This document shows, one piece after another, positions 16,601 through 29,213 of a stretch of 64,000 nt of DNA. Both the position numbers and the translations under genes were made by a program. Numbering within the stretch: the first letter of the stretch is position 1; each line of letters begins with the position of its first letter. The notes under the pieces are model-generated. The model was not told the origin of the DNA, did not search any database, and saw only the letters and a program-made list of their open reading frames with translations. Source of the DNA: Agrostemma githago (Eukaryota; Streptophyta; Magnoliopsida; Caryophyllales; Caryophyllaceae); NCBI GenBank assembly GCA_958450325.1, contig OY288256.1, forward strand, positions 43,418,953-43,482,952, read 5' to 3'.

Positions 16601-19473
16601 ATATTACATGTCTCGGTCATAGGCGAAGTGTTGCCTTGGAGGTCAAACACTAACTCCTCGTCGCCTAGTTGAAAAGTGATCCTACCCTTCTTCACATCGA
16701 TCACGGCACCGGCGGTGTGTAAAAATGGGCGTCCAAGGATGATGGGAGTGTTAGCATCCTCCGGCATGTCAACCACAATGAAGTCGACCGGAATGAAGAA
16801 CTTCCCTATTTGTACCGGCACATCCTCTAACATTCCCAATGGTCGGTTAAGAGACTTATCGGCCATTTGGAGTGTAATGGACGTACACTTCAACTCCGCC
16901 ATCCCTAATCGCTCACAAATGGTGTAGGGAATAATGCTCACACTTGCGCCCAAATCACACATAGCTCTCTCGTTCTTGTAATTGCCGATGGTGCATGGGA
17001 TAGAGAAACTACCCGGGTCCTTCAACTTCGGAAGCGTGGAACCTTGGATAAGCTCGCTCACCACCCTAGTGAACGCTACCGTCTCTTCCATGTCGATGGA
17101 CCTCTTCCTAGCTAGAATTTCCCGCATGAATTTTCCATATGCCGGGATTTGGGTAAGTAGCTCGGTGAACGGGACACTAACATCCAATTTCTTCACGATA
17201 TTAAGGAACTTGTCGAATTGAGTGTCCACCTTAGTCTTCATTTGCCTCGATGGGTAAGGCAACTTGAGTTGGTACTTGTTTTGATCATTAAGGGTAGACT
17301 CTTCAAAGGACACTTTCCTTTTTCCCTTGTCTTTCTCTTGAAGAGGAGGAGGGTTGTCTTCTTGAGGTTTCTCGACCTCCCTTGAGACTTGCTCCTCAAT
17401 TGGAATGTCAAAGCTTGACCCTTCTTGATTTGGAGATGCCGTTTGCATTGTCGGTTCTTGTATTGGCTCTTGCTCATTAGGTGAAAAAGGGGGTTCATAG
17501 GACGTACCACTCCTCGTAGTAATAACATTTACATCCTCAAATGTTGGTGTTTCGCCTTGAGGAGGTAGTTGCCCCTTTTGTCTTGAGGAGCTCCCCGAAG
17601 CTAGTTGAGATATTTGATTCTCAAGTATCTTCATACGGGTATCTCTCATTGCATTTTCCCCTTTAATATAAGTGAAGAGCTCATGATGATGCCTTGACAT
17701 TTCCACTTGACCTTGTTGCAAATCTTGATTACTCCTTTATAATTCCGTCATTGTCTTTTGAATGTCAAAATCCCGAGGTGGGGACGATGGATTATGCGGA
17801 GTATCGGTGAGGGCCAATGGAGTACCGTAGTCATGAATAGGAGACCGATTCCTAGGCTTGCTTTGTTGATTGCCTTGTGTTGCTTGTTGTTGTTGATGGT
17901 TCCCTTGGAACCCATGAGAATTGCCTTGATTAAGGCCTTGGTTGTGGTTTTGTTGACCTTGAAAGTTTCGGTTTCCTTGGAAACCGCCATGATTGAAGTT
18001 CCCTTGTTGGAACCCTTGCTTGTTGTTGAAGTTACCTTGGTTGTTTTGCTTGAAATTGTTGAAGGGTCTTTGGTTACCCACATAACCTTGGTAACTTTCA
18101 TTGTTGTCCCGTAAAGGAGGTGGAACATAGGGACAATGTTGTTGTTGATGTTGAAGTGTTTGTTGTTGAGGGACTTGATTGGAAGCTTGGTATTGATTAG
18201 AGAAGGAGGCACCTTGCTTGAACGCTTGAAAGGCGTTCACTTGCTCAATACTCCCTCTACAATGCATAGGATCATGACCAACGATTCCACAAGTATCACA
18301 CATCCCAAAATAAGGCAAAGGAGGTGCAAACTCCAAAGCATTAACATCATGGATCGAGTGTTGGTTGGAGGAACTAGAGTTTTGAACTTGGTTGAGGTGG
18401 CTTTGGAGCTTTTTGTCAATGGTCTCCATGTGAGTTCTTAGTTGAGCCCCAAGATCAATGCTCAATTGTGTAATGGCATCAACCTCATGCCTACCTCCCC
18501 GATTTGCCTTCCTAGGCCTCGAGTATTGTGAATTGTGCACCGCCATCTCTTCAATCCTTGACCAAGTTTGGTCATCCTCCACTTCGGTAAACCTACCGTT
18601 AGATCCCATATTGAGTATGGCCCTCGAGTCTTCATATAGCCCATTCCAAAATTGTTGTACGAGGAACCATTGTGATAAGCCATGGTGTGGACAAGAACGG
18701 ATCAAGGCTTTGAACCTTTCCCATGATTCATAGAGGCTTTCTTCATCACGTTGTTGAAATCCCGTGATTGAAGCCCTCAATAGATTGGTCTTCTCCGGTG
18801 GATAAAATTGTTGGTAGAATGCTAAGGCTAGCTTCTTCCAAGTATCAATACCGAGAGCCGTCTTGTCTAAACCTTTGAGCCATTGCTTAGCCTTACCGAT
18901 CAAAGAGAAAGGGAACAATACCCACCGGATTTGGTCTTGGGTTATTCCCGGTTGTGAGATGGCATCACAATAGTCGGAAAAAGCTTCCATATGTTGATGT
19001 GGATCCTCCGCCGGCAAACCACTAAATTGGCTCCGCTCGACCAATTGGATGAATTGAGTCTTAGCCACAAAATTGCCGGTGTAGGTAGCCGGTAAAGTGG
19101 CGGGAACGGGCAAAACATCTTCCGTGATTGTCGAATGTGAGGAAAATTTCGGCATGATGTGATGGATTGGTGATGATGGTGTAGAACTCGGGATAGAGAT
19201 GGTTGGAGATGTAGGAGGTGAAGTAGTTGGGGAGTATGCCGGTGATGTAGAATAAGATGTGGTTGAATTGTGGGTGCCGAAGAAGTTTAGAAAACCCTCT
19301 TCGGTAGCTCCTCTAGGTGGAGAGTTTAGATCAATCTCCACGTTTTGCTCAAAATCTTCGCTCGTGCCCGGTTGGGAACCTCTCGATCTAGCAACTGTCC
19401 TTTTTCGAAGGTTTCGGAAAAACCTTTCCGGATCTGAGTTGAAGAGAAGAGGATGGTTTCCGCCTCTAGGCAT
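16601..19473 (-). pseudogene. gag-pro: Athila-type Gag-protease, interrupted (E3)
   Basis: The start is the ATG at 19473, by homology with E1 (residues MPRGG); an in-frame ATG further upstream lies in leader sequence. The capsid domain is complete and includes the 13 residues that E1 lacks, followed by the CX2CX4HX4C knuckle and the Gln/Asn-rich region. A single stop, TAA at 17737-17739, replaces a CAA codon of E4; the frame then continues unchanged through an intact-looking protease (CDLGASVSIIPY, ILGRPFLHTAG). The gene is cut at 16601 by E2. It cannot make a full polyprotein unless the stop is bypassed. Confidence 0.9.
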
Positions 19474-19657
19474 AAACTGTGGACTAGGAAACAAACGTGA
19501 GAAGTCTAGTGCTTTAAGGGCACTAGACAAGAAGGAAATAAACTCTACACAAACAAGAAGCAAGGAATGATTGATAGACACACAAGATGGTAACTAAATC
19601 TAGAAACTAAGCAAACAAAGTCTAAACAAACACCGTTCCCCGGCAACGGCGCCAAAT
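19474..19657 (-). other. E3 leader and primer binding site
   Basis: The leader has the conserved hairpin (19505-19527) and the Asp-tRNA-type primer site on the minus strand (19637-19654). Confidence 0.87.
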
Positions 19658-21266
19658 TGATGCTAGGGGATTTGTCACGTCCCTAGCCGATCAATATAAC
19701 ACCGACTAACCTAGTGGGTAGCTAGGGTAAGTCGGGATCGATTCCACGAGGACGGTATATCAAAGCTTAGACTATGTCGGCCTAAAACGAGACTAGATTA
19801 CCAAACGAACACAAAGAATGCAATAAAAGGAAAACTAATGATGGAGAAGAGGTAAGACTAAGCTAATGATCAAACTAACGAATAAACTAAAAGAACAATG
19901 ACTAACTAAGGAGGATGAACTCAAATATGGAAGAGAAGTGGGGTAGGTCGGGTTCATAGAGGTAGTAGGGTAATTGGGGTGATCAAGGGTAAAGGTGTCT
20001 CCTAATCGCTAGAGTCGGTTCGGGCTCTCGCAACTTAGACCGATGTCAAGGTGAGTCCGGGCTCTCGCAACTTAGACTCTAGTCGGCACTCTCGTGACTA
20101 TGACTATTCTCAACATTTCCACAAAATAAGCAATCAATGAGAAGATGAACACAAGCATGGGAAGCATGACCACTACAACTCACACAAGCATATCAACAAA
20201 CACATAGAGTGCCTACAATGTGACTAACAACAAAGATACAACCTTTTCCCCTTAATCTACCCTAATCATCCATAATCTACCCCTAATCCCCCTAATAACC
20301 CCACAAGATCACTACTCACTCATCATCAATACAAAACTCACAATCATAAGAGAAAACAAACTCACAATCCAAACATTCATTATGAATAACAAGAACAATA
20401 ACATTAACAACATAAAAAGATGGAAACAAGATTAAATAACTAAAAATAGGAGTAAGAAAGGTTATACCAACAATATGATGAATAAAAGATGAAAACTTGT
20501 ATTAATGAGAAACCCAAATACAATCCCAAGGTTGTCAATCTTGGAACAATCTTCAAGAATCTCCTTAATCCAAGAACTAATTACAATAATTAACTAAGGA
20601 TTAACTAAGATTAAAGGAAGATTAAAGCTAATGAGTGAGAGTAAATCTAGGGTTTTGGAGGCTTAAACTAGTGTAGGTTAAGATAAAAGATGTCTTAAAA
20701 TTACAAGAAGGGAGTATATATATATATATAGGTACAAGAATGAAGGAGAAGAAAAGAAGAAGTGCGGGTGAGCTGTAGCCCATCCCGACCGGGACGGATC
20801 ATCCCGATCGGGAAGGGTTCTGCCATCCCGATCGGGAAGGGCTCAACCCGACCGGGAAGGACCCACAGTGGCGCTTCTAAATGTGCCTTCCTTCCCGATC
20901 GGGAAGGCTATTATCCCGACCGGGAAGGGTCTTGTATGCCTTCATTAAGAGCTCTAGGGTCCCTCCTTGTATCTTATGGGCTTCCCATCGATTCTCGGGA
21001 CTCGGAATCGGGTCTCGGAGGCTCGGGATTGGGACCCAAGGTCTCGGGGTCGATTCCAAGGTCTCGAGTCATCGTTCCTTTATCTCGTTGGCTCCAAAAT
21101 GTGTATGTATTGAGTCGGAATCACTCCAACTCTTCCAAATTGGGCTCGGGAACGTGAAACGGACTAAAGGAAGCATAAGAAGCCCATGAATCGCTCCCAA
21201 GGAGCGATTCCACAAGGAAAATGGGACCAAAACACTACGAATAGGCACTACAAATGACACTTATCA
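19658..21266 (-). repeat. E3 5' LTR
   Basis: The LTR is 1,609 bp. Palindromes start at 20783, 20802, 20826, 20846 (first base changed), 20893 and 20914 (spacings 19, 24, 20, 47, 21). The TATA region is an expanded TA run (20709-20731). Confidence 0.92.
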
Positions 21267-22639
21267 CTAATGATCGAACTAATAAATAAACTAGAGTAAA
21301 CGATGTCTCACTAAGAAGATGTATCAAATATGGAAAGAAGTGGGGTAGGTCGGGTTCATAGAGGTAGAAGGGTAATTGGGGTGATCAATGGTAAAGGTGT
21401 CTCCTAATCGCTAGAGTCGGTCCGGGCTCTCGCAACTTAGACCGATGTCAAGGTGAGTCCGGGCTCTCGCAACTTAGACCCTAGTCGGCACTCTCGTGAC
21501 TATGACTATTCTCAACATTTCCACAAAATAAGCAATCAATGAGAAGATGAACACAAGTATGGGAAGCATGGCCACTACAACTCACACAAGCATATCAACA
21601 AACACATAGAGTGCCTACAATGTGACTAACAACAAAGATGTAACCTTTTCCCCTTAATCAACCCTAATCATCCATAATCTACCCCTAATCCCCCTACTAA
21701 CCCCACAAGAAGACTACTCACTCATAATAAAGAACAAACTAACAATCATTAAAGAAATCAATACCACTAAACAAGCATCCATAATGAATAACAAGAGTAA
21801 TAACAATAACAATATGAAAAGATTCAAACAAGATTTAATAAACTAAGAACAAGAGTAGAGATGATTATACCAATACTAGATGAGGAAAAGATGAGAACTT
21901 GTATATATAAGAAACCCAAATAGAACCCCAAGGTTGTCAATCTTGGAATAATCTTCAAGAATCTTCTTAATACAAGATTAATTACAATAATTAACTAAGG
22001 ATTAACTAAGAGTAGTGGAAGATTAAAGCTAATGAGTGAGAGTAAATCTAGGGTTTTTGGAGGCTTAAACTAATGTAGGGTAAGATAAAAGATGTCTTAA
22101 AATTACAAGAAGGCAGTATATATATGGGTACAAGAGTGAAGGAGAAGAAAAGAAGAGGCCCGTGCTGCCTCTGTAGCTTCCCGACCGGGACGGATCATCC
22201 CGATCGGGACGGCTCTGTCATCCCGATCGGGACGAGTTGGTCCCGACCGGGATGGGCTCACAGCAGCCATCCTAATGTAGCACCCCATCCCGAACGGGAT
22301 GGGTCTTGTATGCCTTCCTTAAACACTCTTTGGTCCTTCCTTGCCTCTCATGGGCTTCCCACCGATTCTCGGGACTCGGGATCGGGTCTCGGAGGCTCGG
22401 GATTGGGCCCCAAGGTCTCGGGGTCGATTCCAAGGTCTCGAGTCATCGTTCCTTTATCTCGTTGGCTCCAAAATGTGTATGTATTGAGTCAGAATCGCTC
22501 CAACTCTTCCAATTCGGCCTCGGGAACCTGAAACGAACTAAAGGAAGCATAAGAAGCCCATGAATCGCTCCAAAGGAGCGATTCCACAAGGAAAAAGGGA
22601 CCAAACACAACAAATAGGCACTACAAACTACACTTATCA
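21267..22639 (-). repeat. E4 3' LTR, part
   Basis: It matches 29424-30791. Palindromes start at 22179, 22198, 22221, 22241 and 22288 (spacings 19, 23, 20, 47). The distal end is off the window, beyond E3. Confidence 0.92.
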
Positions 22640-25600
22640 ACTCCCCCACAATTAACCCTTACTCGCCCTCGAGTAAGCACATACTAACTACTTCACTAGC
22701 CGAATGGGTATCAGCGCACCCTACGCCCCTTCAACTCACGCGAGTGCACTTAGAGGAAAAGTGCACTCCGCAAGGCAAGTAGGGTCTTGCGGCAAAACTG
22801 CGGATGCAACCGGACACAAAACACATCAACAAGCAAACACACAAACAAACACATAATCGGTTGCACCCAAAACAAAAGAAATACCGCTTCCCTCTAAAAG
22901 CGGTGAATGAAACACCGGTTTAGGACTCGAGGTAAGCGACAACGTTCCCAAGCTAGCAATACAAACCAAGGTGGACTAAACCCTAATAGTATGACGATAA
23001 AGCAATAAAAACGTTGGTAACTTACCTAGGTCCTCCTAACTTTCTAAAAACGTACTACGGGATGATCGGCGGAGTGGAAAAGTGAAGAACCACGGTGTTA
23101 GTCGACACTGTAGGTAAGTGAGACCCCGCCCCCTTTAGCGTGAGCCAAGAGGGTCGTCCCGTGTCCAAGACCGCCTAACTAGTCCAAGTAAAAAGGTGGA
23201 AAACATGCAAAATGAGGGAAGACCGACTAATGCCGCTATCATCCTTCCTCGGGACTCGGACCTTTGGTAGGCTCTTCACGGCAGAAGTCGGAAAAAGGCT
23301 TATTTTTGTGGGGATTTCTTTTTGTGAGACGGGTTTTCTTTTGGCATTTTCTTTCTTTTCGACGTTTTGATTTGTTTTGCCATGCCAATCTTTTTCTTCT
23401 TTTCTATTTTCTTTTTGGCTTTTGTGCCTTTTCTTTTTCTTCATTTCTTTTCTTTCTTTCATTTTTTTCTTTCTTTTCTTTTCCTTTCTTTGCCCTTTTG
23501 GCAAGATTTGGCATTTTTGGCATTTCTCGACATTCAAGAAAGAGAGAATCAACAAATTACATTTTATTGTGTGTATATGTGTAGAAGGTAGGGAAATGGG
23601 TAAGTCGGGAGCGCGCTCTCCCTTCAAACCCACAAAAAGGGGAGAACTTGGACTAATCGAACGATCCTAGACACGGTCACCTAAGGGACGAGACTCGGTA
23701 ACCAAGGCCTTTTCACACCGTGGGTGGTCATAATGGTCAAAGGTGCAAATCCCGTAGTAAATCCCTAGTAAGCTAGGTGGACTCAAGGTAAAGGACCAAC
23801 AAAATCATTGATTTAGGGTCATTCTACTAGGCTAAAGTCCAAGAACCGATTTACGCTACTAGGAAGGGAAAGTACACACTCACACACTAGCCTCTAAACC
23901 GGGTTTTCGAAAATGGTTTACGCACAAGACATACAGCACAACACAAAAAAAAAGACTCAAAGAGAACGAAAGAAAAAGGAACAAAAGCAACGAAACAAAA
24001 ACAAAACAAAACAAACACATACACAACACAAACACCACCCCGATCATCCAAACAAGCCACCAAATCAACCACAACTTTACAAAGCTCCACCCGAGCACTC
24101 AACATCACATCTCCTCCAAACTCCGCAAGAGGTAAAGAAGAAAAGGGATAAGATGTTACCGGGAGTCTTGAAAGCTCTCCAAAGCTAGCGGTGAATAAGC
24201 GACCTATAAGGAAAAGGGGAGGCAAACACGCACAATACGACAAAAACACGACACAAGGACAAAAAGGGAAACACACAAAAGAAAAATATTTTTGATTTTT
24301 GTGAAAAATTTTCAAATTTTTAGGGGTTTTTAAGATTTTTTCGAAAAAAACTAAGAAAATAAAACTAACTATGCTAGAATATCGCTCCCCCACACTTAAA
24401 TCGAGCCATGTCCTCATGCTCGATCGTAGGGTGCGGAGAGACAAAAGAAAAAGAAAAGAAACTACGAAAATAAAGCTAAAAATCGAAAGTAAAGTGAAGA
24501 AAAAGGTAGAAGGTGTCCGGCCGGGGTGTAATCAAGTCACCCAGGGCCGAGACAAGAAAAAGATATGGATGGGGGAAGAAAATAAAAAGAAGGAAATAAA
24601 AGGAAATGGGAGGGGAGGGCTAGGTGTAATCAAGTCACCTAGCCCGGATTCCGTCCAAATCCGACTAACTCCTAAAAAGGGGTGAAAATCTTGTAAATTG
24701 GACTAATCGACTGACTCTCGACGTAATCACGTCGTCGGGAGTCGGGAGCAACCATACTACGGCCTCGAAGGTCACTAAGATCCCATGACTCAAGGGAAGG
24801 GGGGCAAACAATGAAAAGCAAGCGATAAAAAGACGGAAAAGTAAGGATAGTTACCAAACCGAGCGGTTAGTAACTCACTTGCTCCATCGTCTCGATGATC
24901 ATTGAAGGCTCGTCGCTTGTCTTCTCGGGTGCCGTCTCGCTTCACACTCAAGAAGGAGTCATGGACGGGATAGTAATGGTGTGAGGGGATGGTATTTGAT
25001 GTGAGAGTTGGTGTAAAGTGAATAGGAAGTGGAGTGAGGGCATGACGATGAAGTACATGGGGCATATGGTAAGGCTAGGGTAGTTAGGGAGGTTGGGAGG
25101 GGGCATAAAATGGTTGGGTGGACTCGATTTGCGAAGAAGAATCACAAAGGGGGAGCAGAGGACCATCCCGGTCAGGAAGACTGATCCCGATCGGGTTACC
25201 TCACCCGTCCCGGTCGGGACGACCTCATCCCGGTCGGGACAGACCCACAGTGAGCTCGAATCATGGCACACCCATCCCGATCGGGACGGGTCCTTCCCGG
25301 TCGGGATGCCACACCCGTCCCGGTCGGGACACCCTCATCCCGGTAGGGACGAGCCCAGAGTAAGCTCGAAATCCAGCGCACCCTTCCCGATCGGGAAGGC
25401 ACCCTTCCCGATCGGGAAGGCACCCTTCCCGATCGGGAAGCCTTACCCTTCCCGGTCGGGACGCCTCATCCCGATCGGGATGGGTCTTCTTCGACCTCCA
25501 CGATCCCAAAAACTTGTTCCAAGTTTCAAAAACCCGATCCTCGTGCCTAAAATCCAAGGTATACCATAGCCAATCCTTTCTAGGGATCATCTTCACTTCA

Positions 25601-25761
25601 CCTATCCAACAAACTCAACTCAAGCATCAAATTCTCTCCCTTGCCTCGCTCATCAATAATCCAAATAACAAGAATTCACAAAAAACCACTAACTACAAGA
25701 AAGGGATATATACAATGAGACGGTTCTTGTGGAACTCCGTCAAACCAAGGTGGTATAATCT
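22640..25761 (-). other. E4 3' non-coding region
   Basis: It has a polypurine tract with one change (22640-22654), terminal stem-loops, purine tract (23320-23510), internal polypurine-like tract (24385-24399), H3 (24518-24549), H2 (24617-24645), H1 (24713-24743), a very long palindrome array (25166-25480) and the post-ORF hairpin (25718-25740). H1 has changed one pair on both arms (ATG/CAT to ACG/CGT) compared with E2, E5 and E9. There is no gene in it. Confidence 0.85.
25166..25480. repeat. Internal palindrome array of E4 (13 copies, higher-order repeat)
   Basis: Starts at 25166, 25185, 25208, 25228, 25275, 25295, 25318, 25338, 25385, 25406, 25427, 25450 and 25469. Groups of four (about 19-20, 23, 20) alternate with 47-bp gaps, so the higher-order period is about 110 bp. 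The gap has its own conserved sequence (AGTRAGCTCGAA type). The last group contains a 21-bp direct repeat. Confidence 0.93.
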
Positions 25762-28700
25762 TCATTCTTTTTCAACAATACTCCAACCGGTCCCATCTCC
25801 ATCAAGAGCACGTAAGAACAAGTCGAAGGCCCTAGAGAAGTCTTCAATAAAGCATGTCATATAACCGACCACATCCCAAGGCTCCTCATGGCTTTGCCTT
25901 GACGTTCCCGGGGCATCCCGCTCATCCAAGTTCAACGACTTGCACTTGTACTTTTGATCCTTGGAGATATACCCAAACGTCCACCGGTCATCATGTGGCC
26001 CCAAGGGAGGCTCATCGTCTTCCTTGTCATTGTCGTCAAGCCCATGATTCGGGCACTCATCTTCCTCCATATCGGAGTCGTCATCCTCAAGTACATAAGA
26101 GTACTTCTTCAAGCTTTGTCCCAATCCTTCCCGTAGATCGATGTCTTCCGTGGCATGGATCATATTACATGTCTCGGTCATGGGCGAAGTGTTGCCTTGG
26201 AGGTCGAACACTAACTCCTCGTCGCCTAATTGAAAGGTGATCCTACCCTTCTTTACATCGATCACGGCACCGATGGTGTGTAAAAATGGGCGTCCAAGGA
26301 TGATGGGAGTGTTAGCATCTTCCGGCATGTCAACCACAATGAAGTCGACCGGAATGAAGAACTTCCCTATTTGCACCGGCACATCCTCTAACATTCCCAA
26401 TGGTCGGTTAAGAGACTTATCGGCCATTTGGAGTGTAATGGAAGTACATTTTAACTCCGTCATCCCTAATCGCTCACAAATGGTGTAGGGAACGATGCTC
26501 ACGCTCTCGCCCAAATCACACATAGCTCTCTCGATCTTGTAATTGCCGATGGTGCATGGGATAGAGAAACTACCCGGGTCCTTCAACTTCGAAAGCGTGG
26601 AACCTTGAATAAGCTCGCTCACCACCCTAGTGAACACTACCGTCTCTTCCATGTCGATGGACCTCTTTCTAGCTAGGATTTCCCGCATGAATTTTCCATA
26701 TGCCGGGATTTGGGTAAGTAACTCGGTAAACGGGACACTAACGTCCAATTTCTTCACAATACTAAGGAACTTGTCATAATGAGTGTCCAACTTAGTCTTC
26801 ATTTGCCTTGATGGGAAAGGCAACTTGATTTGGTACTTGTCTTGTTCGATTGGGGTGGACTTTTCAAAGGCCACTTTCCTTTTTCCCTTGTCTTTCTCTT
26901 GAAGAGGTGGAGGGTCGTCTTTTTGGGGTTCTTCGGCCTCCCATAAGACTTGCTCCTCAATTGGATTGTCCAAGCTTGATTTTTCTTTATTTGGAGGTGC
27001 CATTTCCATTGTCGGTTCTTGTGTGGGCTCTTGCTCATTAGGTGAAAAAGGGGGTTCATAGGACGTACCACTCCTCGTAGTAATAGCATTTACATGCTCA
27101 AATGTCGGTGTTTCGCCTTGAGGAGGTAGTTGCCCCTTTTGTCTTGAGGAGCTCCCCGAAGCTAGTTGAGATATTTGATTCTCAAGTATCTTCATACGGG
27201 TATCTCTCATTGCGTTTTCCCCTTGAATATAAGTGAAGAGCTCATGATGATGCCTTGACATGTCCACTTGACCTTGTTGCAAATCTTGATTACTCCTTTG
27301 TATTTCCGTCATTGTCTTTTGAATGTCAAAATCCCGAGGTGGGGACGATGGATTATGTGGAGTGTCGGTGATGGCGAGAGGAATGCCATAATCATGAGTA
27401 GGAGACCGGCTCCTAGGCTTGCTTTGTTGTTGTTGATTTTGAGTTGCTTGTTGACGGTTCCCTTGGAACCCATGAGAATTACCTTGTTGATGGCCTTGAT
27501 TGTTGCCATGGTTGCGGTTTTGATATCCTTGAAAATTTTGGTTTCCTTGGAAACCACCTTGATTGAAGTTCCCTTGTTGGAACCCTTGCTTGTTGTTGAA
27601 GTTGCCTTGGTTATTTTGCTTGAAGTTGTTGAAGGGTCTTTGGTTACCCACATAACCTTGGTAACTTTCATTGTTGTCCCGTAAAGGAGGTGGAACATAG
27701 GGACGATGTTGTTGTTGATGTTGAAAGGCTTGTTGTTGGGGGACTTATTGGGAGGCTTGGAATTGATTAGAGTAAGAGGTACCTTGCTTGAACGCTTGAA
27801 AGACGTTCACTTGCTCGATACTTCCATGGCAATACATAGGATCATGTCCAACGATTCCACAAGTGTCGCACATCCCAAAGTAAGGTGTAGGAGGTGCGAA
27901 CCCCAAAGCATTCACATCTTGAATCGGTTGATGGTGGGATGAACTAGAGCCTTGGACTTGGTTGAGGTGGCTTTGGAGCTTCTTGTCAATAGTCTCCATG
28001 TGTGTTTTAAGTTGAGCTCCAAGGTCAATGCTTAGCTTAGTGATAGCATCGACCTCATGCATGCCTCCTCGGTGTGCCTTCCTAGGCCTAGAGTATTGCG
28101 AATTATGCACCGCCATCTCTTCGATTCTTGACCAAGTTTGGTCATCCTCCACTTCGGTAAACCTACCGTTAGATCCCATATTGAGTATGGCCCTCGAGTC
28201 TTCATATAGCCCATTCCAAAATTGTTGTACGAGGAACCATTGTGATAAGCCATGGTGTGGACAAGAACGGATCAAGGCTTTGAATCTTTCCCACGATTCG
28301 TAGAGGCTTTCATCATCGCGTTGTTGGAAACCCGTGATAGAGGCTCTCAATAGATTTGTCTTCTCCGTGGGATAGAATTGTTGGTAGAAGGCTAAGGCTA
28401 ACTTCTTCCAAGTATCAATGCCAAGTCTTGCTTTATCCAACCCCTTGAACCATTGCTTCGCCTTACCGATAAGAGAGAAAGGAAATAATACCCACCGGAT
28501 TTGGTCTTGAGTTATTCCCGTTTGTGAAATAGCGTCACAATAGTCCGAAAAGGTTTCCATGTGTTGATGAGGATCTTCGGTTGGTAACCCGCTAAATTGA
28601 CTTCTCTCGACCAATTGGATAAATTGCATTTTCGCCACAAAATTCCCGGTATATGCCTCCGGTAAAGTGGATGGACCCGACAAAACGTCTTCCGTAAAGG

Positions 28701-29001
28701 TTGAGTGAGAAGAGAACTTAGGCATGATTGGATATAAGGGAGACGATGGTGGTGTAGACGGTGTTGATGTAGAAGAGGAGGGGGAACTAGGAGAAGAATC
28801 ACCGAAGGGATTGATGAAGGTCCCTTCGGCCGTCTCTCGAGGTGAGTTGCTCAAGTCGGCTCCTTGGGCTTGCCCTTGATGAGTGGTGCTTGCACTTGGT
28901 TGAGAGATCCTAACCCGATTAATCGTCCGTTGGCGAAAGGCTCGAAAGAGTCTCTCCGGCTTTGGATTAAAGAGATAGAAGTCGCCTCCCCTCCTAGGCA
29001 T
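25762..29001 (-). pseudogene. gag-pro: Athila-type Gag-protease with one premature stop (E4)
   Basis: The gene starts at the conserved ATG (29001) and is full length, with capsid domain, knuckle, Gln/Asn-rich region, protease and the AFDLFLRALDGDG tail. TAA at 27745-27747 stands where E1 has CAA; the frame is otherwise open to 25762. The protease reads CDLGESVSIVPY, with Glu in place of the Ala found in E3 and E8 just after the catalytic region. The product would stop just after the knuckle, so at most a capsid-nucleocapsid protein is made. Confidence 0.9.
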
Positions 29002-29213
29002 ACACTACACACTAGAACAAACGTGAGAACACCTAGTGCTTTATGGGCACTAGGCAACGACAATAACAAACACAACTAGAGACAAAGAGAAAAAGAAGAA
29101 AGACTAGAGAATATTCACAAGAGAAGATGGGAGAACACAAAGAAGGGTAACTAGGTCTAGAAATAAGCAAACTAAGTCTAAACAATGCACCGTCCCCGGC
29201 AACGGCGCCAAAT
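29002..29213 (-). other. E4 leader and primer binding site
   Basis: It holds the hairpin 29052-29074 (stem CCTAGTGC) and the primer site 29193-29210 on the minus strand. Confidence 0.88.

Larger units (their letters stand above)
16601..21266 (-). mobile_element. E3: Athila-like element type A, 5' half
   Basis: The 5' LTR (19658-21266), primer site (19637-19654), leader and most of gag-pro are present. The 3' part lies beyond the left edge, because E2 has inserted at 16600/16601. E3 itself sits in the E4 3' LTR: base 21267 continues a sequence that is uninterrupted at 29424. Confidence 0.92.

Noticed and set aside
19474..19581. An upstream ATG extending the E3 gag-pro N-terminus by 36 residues
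   Set aside because: The extension covers the leader hairpin, is absent from E1 and E4, and homology begins at the ATG at 19473.
25093..25600. Long open frames rich in Ser-Arg-Ser-Gly or Pro-Asp-Arg-Asp over the palindrome arrays
   Set aside because: They are open on both strands because a tandem repeat without stop codons is being read; no start context, homologue or conserved frame supports them.
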